Shown here piece by piece: positions 31,663-38,094 of a stretch of 64,000 nucleotides of DNA. The notes under the pieces were generated by a model. That model was not told the origin of the DNA. It ran no database searches and saw only the letters and a program-made list of their open reading frames with translations. This DNA comes from Bacillus aquiflavi (GTDB lineage: Bacteria > Bacillota > Bacilli > Bacillales > Cytobacillaceae). Positions within the stretch are counted from its first letter, which is position 1, and each line of letters opens with the position of its first letter. The stretch spans positions 2,356,001 to 2,420,000 of the forward strand of contig NZ_CP082780.1 in the NCBI RefSeq assembly GCF_019915265.1. Reading direction: 5' to 3'. The translations under genes and the position numbers were made by a program.

Positions 31663-32472
31663 TTACTTTCCTAGAATATTATTTCGTTCTCTTAAAAAAT
31701 TTTCATACAATTTTCTAGCTAATTCTTTGTTTCCTGCTTCTTCAGCTAATTTTATTTCTCTCATATAAGCATTAAATTCTGTTCGAATTCTGAATTGCTC
31801 ATCAAATAACGTTTCCATCCCTCTAAAACCATCAGCTAAATCATCTAAATAATGTTGTTGTTCATGCATTAAAGCACTAAATGAAGCATTATTATCAATA
31901 TTTAGTTGCGGAGCTCGAAAGTCTGTTTTAGGACTATATCCCATTGTACCGTTTTCTTTCATTACTACTTCTACTCCATCTTTTTTTAACTTACCAATAA
32001 TTTGATTCCACTCGGTAAGATGACTATTTTTTCCTGAACCCCACACTTTTTTTGCTGGATCCGGATCATATTGACTAAATTTATATGGCTGTTTCCCTAC
32101 TGTTTTTAAATTCATATCATCCAAACCCATTCTTTGGTTCACTGATTTTCCTGATACTACATCATCCCAAAATTGATTATATCTTTTGGCATCTCTCAAA
32201 CTCATTTCACCAAATGCACTTACACCAACTTCACTAGCCTTCTTACCAGTTCCACCCACACCTCCCGACACTTTGCCCCCGCTAATCCGATAAATTTGCT
32301 CTTCAGCTAATCTCACTCCGCGCGTTCCGACCACACCTGTCGCATATGCAGGCATGAGGCGGTTTCCGATGAATGGGGAATATGTATCGATGAACTGGCG
32401 AATTCTTTCTAGCTCTTTTTGGGTGATTTGCTTTCCTGTATCCTTCACTGTCCGGAGAGATAGTTTTGACAT
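31663..32472 (-). CDS. Orphan toxin cassette with zincin-like metallopeptidase tip
   Basis: The 269-residue frame starts at MSKLSLRTVKDTGKQITQKE, which is an internal Met in the parent toxin. Residues 1-82 are the constant segment up to VGGTGKKA. The tip (about 85-269) has LMHEQQHYLDDLADGFRGME, an HExxH zinc motif, and downstream acidic residues in FRIRTEFNAYMREI. This is the pattern of the zincin-like polymorphic toxin domains (Tox-MPTase type). There is no T7SS front end, no clear ribosome site, and a terminator lies directly upstream, so it looks like a stored, unexpressed cassette. The frame is intact. Confidence 0.8.
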   Translation of the reverse strand: MSKLSLRTVKDTGKQITQKELERIRQFIDTYSPFIGNRLMPAYATGVVGTRGVRLAEEQIYRISGGKVSGGVGGTGKKASEVGVSAFGEMSLRDAKRYNQFWDDVVSGKSVNQRMGLDDMNLKTVGKQPYKFSQYDPDPAKKVWGSGKNSHLTEWNQIIGKLKKDGVEVVMKENGTMGYSPKTDFRAPQLNIDNNASFSALMHEQQHYLDDLADGFRGMETLFDEQFRIRTEFNAYMREIKLAEEAGNKELARKLYENFLRERNNILGK

Positions 32473-32510
32473 TTCACTGACTTGCGCTAGTTTTTTCCTT
32501 GCTTTATCCT
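32245..32510 (-). repeat. Constant-segment repeat, copy 2
   Basis: About 265 bp nearly identical to copy 1 (33948-34206), differing at only a few positions by eye. It starts on the reverse strand at GCAAGGAAAAAACTAGCGCA and ends at the VGGTGKKA codons. Confidence 0.93.
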
Positions 32511-32516
32511 TTTTTT

Positions 32517-32554
32517 AAAAAAAAAAATCCATAGAGATTGCTTCTCTATGGATT
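32517..32554 (-). terminator. Intrinsic terminator directly before cassette 2
   Basis: A perfect 12-bp stem AATCCATAGAGA/TCTCTATGGATT with a 5-nt loop is followed on the reverse strand by eleven T. It lies about 7 bp from the start of repeat copy 2. Confidence 0.93.
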
Positions 32555-32565
32555 TCGTTTATCAT

Positions 32566-32800
32566 TTATTGTATAGCTACTTTATTCATACCTATGTTCT
32601 TTTTTAAGCTCTTCTCTTTTTTCTTCAACATTATAACCAAATCTCTTAATTGTTGTGAATCAATCTCATAGGATCGAAAAGTATCAAAATCATCATACAT
32701 ACCTTCGAAGAAATCCGTAATAAGTGTTTTATATTTACGAATTTCTACTGAAAACGATTCTCGTTTGCTTCTTCATAATCCTTTTCCCCAGTTAGATACT
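32566..32800 (-). pseudogene. Immunity-like gene remnant
   Basis: An open but startless frame reads SVEIRKYKTLITDFFEGMYD then DFDTFRSYEIDSQQLRDLV and ends at 32566. It has no start codon with a ribosome site, and upstream sequence is in other frames. By position (after a toxin-tail remnant, before a terminator) it is probably the eroded antidote of a lost cassette. Confidence 0.5.
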
Positions 32801-32826
32801 ATCTATCTCATCTAATATACTATATT

Positions 32827-32938
32827 TTAAAACGCCACCAAACCTGCTTTTTTAGGATCACCATAAAGTTTAGTATTTCCATTTAACGTTGTCTTTTTTA
32901 CCATTAAAATCTATTAAGGTAGATAATCCCGATGTTAG
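32827..32938 (-). pseudogene. Toxin-tail remnant
   Basis: A short frame TSGLSTLIDFNGKK shifts into NGNTKLYGDPKKAGLVAF, stopping at 32827. The second piece is like the C-termini of polymorphic toxins. No constant segment precedes it, so this is a fragment from an earlier cassette rather than a complete unit. Confidence 0.4.
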
Positions 32939-32939
32939 T

Positions 32940-33330
32940 TTAATACTCATCAAAATAATTAGTGATAATTTTATTTATAGATGGACTATCTATTGTACTA
33001 TCAGTAATATAAGACAAAAATAAGTCATATACAGCTTGATTCTTATATGTTTTTAAAATTGTTAATAAAAATTCTATGATTTCAGAGCCTGCACTTTCAA
33101 TTTTTTTTTTATTGAAATACTGTGTAAGTATTTCAATACTTGTCATCGTTTTTTTTTTTTGAAATTGCATCAAGTAAAAGTAATTTTTTTTCTTCTTCAG
33201 CATACATTTCAGAAGTAATGCAGGTTAGTAACTCTTTTTCTGACAATTCCTCTTGAAAGATATTTACTATACTTTTTTTTTAGCATATTTATAGTTTTCT
33301 TCATCATCATTGTAGTAATCTTCAAAGAAA
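32940..33330 (-). pseudogene. Decayed immunity-type gene with several A-run frameshifts
   Basis: The last 60 codons (YIEILTQYFNKKKIESAGSE onward, ending NYFDEY) join, after at least three frameshifts in A runs, to LTCITSEMYAEEEKKLLLLD and FFEDYYNDDEENYKYAKKK. The reconstructed protein would be an acidic helical ~125-residue protein. Not recognised. Position after the first immunity gene suggests an additional antidote left from a former cassette. Confidence 0.5.
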
Positions 33331-33567
33331 AGAGCTAGTATTTATTAGACTATATACATAGTGGTTTCCCTCTCTATCATAATTAATCAAATTATCTTTA
33401 TAGATTTCAAAATCAACACTATCATAAACCGACAACCCACCAAAATCATCGACGATTCGGATTTCTTCTATCTTATTATTTTTCCCTATGTCTCCAAAAA
33501 CAACAGGATATAATTTATTAATAGTTATATCTCTTTTAAAATTATTACTTATTGTTTTTACAATCAT
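33322..33567 (-). CDS. Presumed immunity protein of the full-length toxin
   Basis: The 81-residue frame begins MIVKTISNNFKRDITINKLY and contains IRIVDDFGGLSVYDSVDFEI. ATG at 33567 is four bases after the toxin stop, with AAAGGGG just before, so it is translationally linked to the toxin. Small, soluble, beta-rich by composition. No family named with confidence. It is the third immunity-type gene in the locus placed directly behind a toxin tip. Confidence 0.65.
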   Translation of the reverse strand: MIVKTISNNFKRDITINKLYPVVFGDIGKNNKIEEIRIVDDFGGLSVYDSVDFEIYKDNLINYDREGNHYVYSLINTSSFL

Positions 33568-33571
33568 AAAA

Positions 33572-34818
33572 TTACCTAACCCCTTTTGGAATAAAATTTT
33601 CATCTAAATCAATAATCCAAAAATTATCTGTTATTCCGTTTCTTTTTTTCAAATCTCTAGGAATCGGTACTTTCATTTTTACATCATAATAGCTAATATC
33701 ACCTGTGTCCAAATTTCTATAATAGTGAATTTTCCCAGTTCCCATAGATGTTTCGTAGCTATAGATTGATTCCATTTTAGCCCAATCAGATATCAAGCTA
33801 CCATTTTTAGTCAATTCGGAAATTACTTTAGGATCCTTTAAGTTCTTACCAGGAATAATAGCTTTAGAGTTTTCAATTATATCATCTTTAATTAAAAACA
33901 TTCTATAGTCTTGATATGATTTAATATCCTTAGCTCCACTAGCCTTCTTACCAGTTCCACCCACACCTACCGACAATTTGCCCCCGCTAATCCGATAAAT
34001 TTGCTCTTCAGCTAATCTCACTCCGCGAGTTCCGACCACACCTGTCGCATATGCTGGCATGAGGCGGTTTCCAATGAATGGGGAATATGTATCGATGAAC
34101 TGGCGAATTCTTTCTAGCTCTTTTTGGGTGATTTGCTTTCCCGTATCCTTCACTGTCCGGAGAGACAGTTTTGACATTTCACTGACTTGCGCTAGTTTTT
34201 TCCTTGCTTGAATTCGAGTCGAGTTTTGGAATGCTAACATTCCTTTTGCCGCTTTTCCGGCTCTCCCGGTTCTGATAAACCAACTAGGTGGTGCGACTGT
34301 TAAAACAGTCCAGCCAACTGCCTCGAGCCATTCGGGAAAGCTAAGTTTTTTCCCTGTGAATGGATCTTTCCCATTAAACGCTCGGTAAAGATCGTTTACT
34401 CCAATCACTTCCCCAGTTCCTTGAAGAAAGCCCTTAAGCGTTATTCCTTCGCTTACTTGTGTTGTTCGATTAACAGGCTGAATGGTGCGAATCATTTGAT
34501 TAAATTCTGGAATGTTATGTTGACTTAAAAATGCGTTAATGTTTGATATCGCTTCTAAATAAGGATCGATTGGTTTTGCAGTAGAAAGGGTTTGCTCTAA
34601 GGACGGCATTTTTTCGTTGATATAAATTCGTTCCCTTTTTGCTTAACCGCGTCCATCTCATATTCTACCGCAGCGAGATCTTCTGGGGCAAGAAGATGAG
34701 AAGCTTCACGGAGCACTGCTAATTGACTTTCGATGGTTTCAGCTTGCTGTTCATAATGCCTGTACATCTTTTTTAAATATGCTGCTATTTCTTCTGTGTG
34801 AACGATTAGTTTTCCCAC
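33572..34818 (-). pseudogene. Full-length T7SS-type polymorphic toxin, frameshift near residue 68
   Basis: GTG at 34818 follows AGGAGGTGACCCA. The N-terminal ~110 residues (MGKLIVHTEEIAAYLKKMYR onward) are a helical secretion-type region. Next comes a pre-toxin TG-like domain (GKDPFTGKKLSFPEWLEAVG). Then comes the constant segment from ARKKLAQVSEM to VGGTGKKA, and a variable tip of ~120 residues with KIHYYRNLDTGDISYYDVK and TDNFWIIDLDENFIPKGVR. I do not recognise the tip. A 2-base AT duplication near 34613-34618 shifts the frame between FIS and the second part; removing it gives a ~414-residue protein. As it stands the toxin would not be made whole. Confidence 0.82.
33948..34206 (-). repeat. 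Constant-segment repeat, copy 1 (in the parent toxin)
   Basis: This is the parent copy of the ~260-bp block that recurs at 32245-32510, 31046-31225 and 29790-29935. It codes for the stretch from ARKKLAQVSEMSKL to SVGVGGTGKKA, directly before the variable toxin tip. Confidence 0.93.
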
Positions 34819-34832
34819 TGGGTCACCTCCTG

Positions 34833-35202
34833 CTAATCTAGTTTCCCATATAGATCTTCCATTTGTTTCGTTTCGTAAGTTTGATAGCTTGTTGTGTCTG
34901 AACTTGATGTGTGATACATTGCAGCTAATTCTGCGTCTGTGTTCGTAAATTGAGTGGCCATTTCTGAAGCATTATCTTGGAGTGTGACGATATTATTTAT
35001 TTGCTAAAACTTCCATTAAGTTAATGAGCGAATCGACATAATGATGAATGCCTGCTAAGCTTGTATGCTCAAATCCTTGTTCTTCTAAATTTCGCTTAAA
35101 CTGAATGAGCGTCCCGATCATCGATTCAGCTTGAAATCGCTCTTCGAAAAGTGTTTGATATCATTCCTCTATGCGCTCAGGATCAATTTTAATTTGTCCC
35201 AT
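34833..35202 (-). pseudogene. T7SS small effector/chaperone-like gene, stop plus frameshift
   Basis: ATG at 35202 follows GGTGATGTAA and codes MGQIKIDPERIEE, then TGA where a Trp is expected, and continues YQTLFEERFQAESMIG. A second lesion in AATAAATAA near 34999 shifts to NIVTLQDNASEMATQFTNTD, ending YGKLD at 34833. The reconstruct (~120 residues, helical, opening with QIKIDPE) resembles small WXG100-like T7SS proteins of the TIGR04197 type, which accompany LXG-type toxins. It is 15 bp before the toxin start. Confidence 0.65.
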
Positions 35203-35217
35203 TTACATCACCCTTCT

Positions 35218-35527
35218 CTATCGAACATATTTTTTTTTTTTTTGTTCGGCAGTTACTATTTCGGCATCTGTCATTTGGATGAGATGAAGCAATTTTTCAA
35301 TATATTGCTCGGCTAATTTTGTTCCTTCGACATATTGTTGAACAACTTCTTGATAGCTTTCAATCGATTCCCCGGATAAGTCGGCAAAAACTAAGTTAAA
35401 CTTAGAGACGATCCGATTTGTTGAATCAATGAACGCATCTAATTGCGTTTGTACTTTCGTCATCCCAGTCATTGTTTTTTTCAGAATCATATTCAATGTT
35501 GGCGCTGCCTTTTCCAGCTGTCGTCAT
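35218..35527 (-). pseudogene. WXG-like helical T7SS accessory protein, frameshift in A7 run
   Basis: ATG at 35527 overlaps the previous stop (ATGA) and codes MTTAGKGSANIEYDSEK; a run of seven A then needs to lose one A to continue as TMTGMTKVQTQLDAFIDSTN and on to QKKKKYVR. The ~102-residue reconstruct is all-helical, like YwqI/DUF5344 and WXG100 partners encoded upstream of LXG toxins. Family level is inferred from context. Confidence 0.6.
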
Positions 35528-35895
35528 ACATATCCACCTTTCACGAGCATTGTTTTGACACTCGGATCGATTTTCGTTGTCGTTACATAAAGCGAGCGTT
35601 CCGCTTGCGGAATCCCTACTAATTTCCTCGCATGATCATGATAAGAGGACATTTTCTCCATTTCTAACGTTTGTTTTCGTGTACGCAATACAGTCAACAA
35701 GGCGCTATACTTTTGATCATAATGAAGGAGAAACGTATCTAATCTTTCAAATAGGTCCTCCGACGCTGTTTTTGCTAGACTATGATTCCAATCGCTTGAA
35801 CTGATTGGTGCTAGACAAACGTGATCAATGCCGTCAAGATTTGATAATTGTTGAATGGCAGTTTCTAAACGGCGAATCCGTGTATCATAATCCAT
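35524..35895 (-). CDS. Helical T7SS-cluster accessory protein
   Basis: The 123-residue product starts MDYDTRIRRLETAIQQLSNL and ends VKTMLVKGGYV, with a long central coiled region. It starts at ATG 35895 behind AAGGGGACGAAGAGG, the most plausible of several in-frame starts; a TTG at 35940 is the alternative. I do not recognise it, but the position between a DUF4176 gene and the WXG-like genes matches accessory genes of Bacillus T7SS toxin clusters. The frame is intact. Confidence 0.6.
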   Translation of the reverse strand: MDYDTRIRRLETAIQQLSNLDGIDHVCLAPISSSDWNHSLAKTASEDLFERLDTFLLHYDQKYSALLTVLRTRKQTLEMEKMSSYHDHARKLVGIPQAERSLYVTTTKIDPSVKTMLVKGGYV

Positions 35896-35936
35896 CCTCT
35901 TCGTCCCCTTTCCTTCATCTATAGTGCCTTTTTTAT

Positions 35937-36239
35937 TCAATTAAAAACTCGTCGTTTACTCGTCCTTTTTTTAACGGTGTCAGTTGTTCCCAATCTTTTA
36001 TAAAATGTAGAAGCTGTGCTTCTTCCGCTTCGGCATATCCGGTAAAATATCACTTCTTCAATATCCTCATCATTGAAAAAATATACTTCATCTTCTGCCA
36101 TTCCGACAGGATAGCGACATGCCATATAATCCAAATAAACATTTTCATGATTTATATTTTCAACAATTGGTTTCCGACCAATAATCATTAACTTTTCTTC
36201 TCCACGTTCTAATAGAACGATGCTTCCAAGCGGTAACAT
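35937..36239 (-). CDS. DUF4176 domain protein, first gene of the T7SS toxin locus
   Basis: The 100-residue protein begins MLPLGSIVLLERGEEKLMII GR and continues with YLDYMACRYPVGMAEDEVYF, the DUF4176 pattern. DUF4176 genes commonly open LXG-type toxin operons in Bacillota. ATG at 36239 follows GAGGTG at six bases; the earlier ATGs in the longer frame lack ribosome sites. It is preceded by a credible promoter. Confidence 0.78.
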   Translation of the reverse strand: MLPLGSIVLLERGEEKLMIIGRKPIVENINHENVYLDYMACRYPVGMAEDEVYFFNDEDIEEVIFYRICRSGRSTASTFYKRLGTTDTVKKRTSKRRVFN

Positions 36240-36561
36240 TGTTTTCACCTCATCTTCATTAAAAAAGCGGATTCTGCACGTCATAATCTTCGGCAAAAAT
36301 ATGTTTAATTTTAGTATGTAAGATGACAATATTGTTACTAATATTAATAATTTATTACTCTATCGTCAATATTTTTTGTCGTTTGAAAAAAAAAAAATAG
36401 GTATTTTATCATCTTAACTAATCATTCTTTTATTGGATATGATTTAATTTCACTAATTTTATGTCTATGTCATCATCTAATACATGTATATTACTATAAC
36501 AGCTAACTCACCTGGCGATTCTGGGATACCAATTGATTCGATAAATAAACATATTCCACAA
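36240..36561. other. AT-rich gap between toxin locus and grpB
   Basis: No gene is visible in these 322 bp. They hold the candidate toxin promoter and a 12-13 nt A run near 36386. Confidence 0.7.
36341..36369 (-). promoter_or_regulatory. Candidate promoter of the T7SS toxin locus
   Basis: TTGACG (36369-36364) and TAATAT (36346-36341), 17 bp apart, lie about 100 bp before the DUF4176 start. Confidence 0.6.
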
Positions 36562-37083
36562 CTACTTTCTAACACTTTTATACCAAGTTAATGCTTTTCG
36601 TTCAATCTTTAACACTAGTTGTTCCTTCCCTTTCATGTAGGAGGCAATGTCATCTGGGAAACATTTAGATAACTCCTCTTTTAAGTCTCCATACTTTTGT
36701 GAAACGTCTTGATGTATACGTAAATAATCACGAAAAGCAAGATGACGTTCAATTTGTGAATCACCTATTTCAAACATATGAACGTGATGTGTTCGCTGAG
36801 CTCCTCCCTTTTCAAAATATCGACGACCTGCTATTCCATTTTCCCCTTTTGATTCATAACCAATCAGGATCATTTTATTGTTAAACTGATCAATCTGTTT
36901 TATATCTTTAACGACAGGCATGATATCAATGATCGGCTTTGACTTTAACCCACCTACTGACGTACTCCCGATGTGATGAATTTCAATTATTTCAGCATTA
37001 AAAATATGAAGTAACTTTTTCGCCTCTGTTTCAAACATTGAAATCCATTGCTCATCATATGGCTTGACCTCGACTTTTCTCAT
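36562..37083 (-). CDS. GrpB family (UPF0157) nucleotidyltransferase-fold protein
   Basis: The 173-residue product starts MRKVEVKPYDEQWISMFETE and carries the family signature IEIHHIGSTSVGGLKSKPIID, a degenerate nucleotidyltransferase GS motif with downstream Asp, and RTHHVHMFE. Family members are uncharacterised; some are fused to dephospho-CoA kinases. ATG at 37083 follows AAAGGGG. It sits between the toxin locus and yrzQ and may have arrived with the foreign segment. Confidence 0.85.
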   Translation of the reverse strand: MRKVEVKPYDEQWISMFETEAKKLLHIFNAEIIEIHHIGSTSVGGLKSKPIIDIMPVVKDIKQIDQFNNKMILIGYESKGENGIAGRRYFEKGGAQRTHHVHMFEIGDSQIERHLAFRDYLRIHQDVSQKYGDLKEELSKCFPDDIASYMKGKEQLVLKIERKALTWYKSVRK

Positions 37084-37180
37084 CTTTGAAACCCCTTTTA
37101 AAGTCATTTAGTAAAATTACCACTACATCATATCATATCAAATGGTTACAACAAGATTAATCAATGATATAAAACAGCAA

Positions 37181-37214
37181 TCAAAAAACCCGCACCAATT
37201 ATTGGTACGGGTTA
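37181..37214 (-). terminator. Terminator of the yrrB-recD2-yrrD-yrzR-yrzQ unit
   Basis: AACCCGTACCAAT pairs with ATTGGTGCGGGTT (one G-T pair), followed by TTTTTTGA on the reverse strand, five bases after the yrzQ stop. Confidence 0.88.
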
Positions 37215-37218
37215 GATG

Positions 37219-37353
37219 TTAATACAACATTTTCGATACTGTTTTTCGGATTCTTTTCATTTGTCTAGTCGAAATCAGGTTATTTTTTCGGGCATAGTTA
37301 TATGCTGCCATTCCGGCACCAATTGCCAATGCAGAGGTTAACATTCGATTCAT
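37219..37353 (-). CDS. yrzQ: DUF3918 small protein YrzQ
   Basis: The 44-residue product MNRMLTSALAIGAGMAAYNY...VSKMLY fits the YrzQ/DUF3918 family: a glycine-rich hydrophobic N-terminus followed by a basic tail. Function unknown. ATG follows GAGGTGAAAAAA. The position behind yrzR and yrrD agrees with B. subtilis. Confidence 0.85.
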   Translation of the reverse strand: MNRMLTSALAIGAGMAAYNYARKNNLISTRQMKRIRKTVSKMLY

Positions 37354-37382
37354 TTTTTTCACCTCTAATAATGAATTGTGTG

Positions 37383-37574
37383 CTACATGCTGTATCGACG
37401 ATCATTTTCATCAAATAAATCATCCAGTGAACTTAATGTCCCATCTTCCTCTACTTGATGCGTATGAATGATACCATTTGATAAGGAAAGCTCAATAAAG
37501 CAATGCCAACAATAATATTGGTTTACCCCAATTTTTCCAATGTTTTTACTTTGGCAGTTTGGACAAATGAACAT
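37383..37574 (-). CDS. yrzR: Small zinc-ribbon-like protein YrzR
   Basis: The 63-residue protein MFICPNCQSKNIGKIGVNQY has two Cys pairs, CPNC and CWHC, forming a probable zinc ribbon, then an acidic tail. ATG at 37574 follows GAGTGAGGTG; the longer frame has no ribosome site. Function unknown. It lies 11 bp after yrrD. Confidence 0.82.
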   Translation of the reverse strand: MFICPNCQSKNIGKIGVNQYYCWHCFIELSLSNGIIHTHQVEEDGTLSSLDDLFDENDRRYSM

Positions 37575-37585
37575 GGAAAGGCACC

Positions 37586-38062
37586 TCACTCTTTATCTAC
37601 ATTTACGATGATGGCATCTTTCCCAATTGAGGGTGGATTTACGGTTTTAACCACTCGCTTCCCTTCCATGATGTCTGAAAAGAAGCCATCCGTTAATTCA
37701 TACCCTATAATTGTGCCCATTTCTTCCAAAAAATATACATCCTCTAATAAACCGAGACGCTCTCCTTCAGTCGTTAACATTTCTTTTCCTAACAAATGAC
37801 GATGATGTTGAAATGTATAATCGACATTTTCTTGTATCGGCTCAAGTTTACTCATACTTTCGACCATTACACCATCATGACCGAAAGAATGAACATTGGA
37901 AATATGAATAAACCGTGTTTTTTTGATGAATGCTCCGTTTTTAATAAGCAAACCATTGACAGTTCCTTGATCAGAAATACTTAAATCACATACTTCTCCG
38001 ATCTTAGAACCGGTTGATAGCTCATAAATTGGCAGGCCTTTTAGCAACGAAAATGTCCGCAA
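37586..38062 (-). CDS. yrrD: PRC-barrel domain protein YrrD
   Basis: The 158-residue protein contains two PRC-barrel-like halves: LKGLPIYELSTGSKIGEVCD and LLGKEMLTTEGERLGLLEDV. PRC barrels bind RNA or photosynthetic partners in other families, but the role here is unknown. TTG start eight bases after AAAGGTGG. It lies in the recD2 operon as in B. subtilis. Confidence 0.88.
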   Translation of the reverse strand: MRTFSLLKGLPIYELSTGSKIGEVCDLSISDQGTVNGLLIKNGAFIKKTRFIHISNVHSFGHDGVMVESMSKLEPIQENVDYTFQHHRHLLGKEMLTTEGERLGLLEDVYFLEEMGTIIGYELTDGFFSDIMEGKRVVKTVNPPSIGKDAIIVNVDKE

Positions 38063-38094
38063 AGATTATCCCACCTTTCGGAACATTTTTAGTT

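Noticed and set aside
29709-34206. Direct repeats considered as a CRISPR array or insertion sequence
   Set aside because: Spacing is ~1 kb with coding content, the repeats translate as part of the toxin, and there are no terminal inverted repeats or transposase.
29616-36369. Toxin region considered as a prophage
   Set aside because: No integrase, structural, lysis or packaging genes are present; the gene set is that of a T7SS-linked polymorphic toxin operon.
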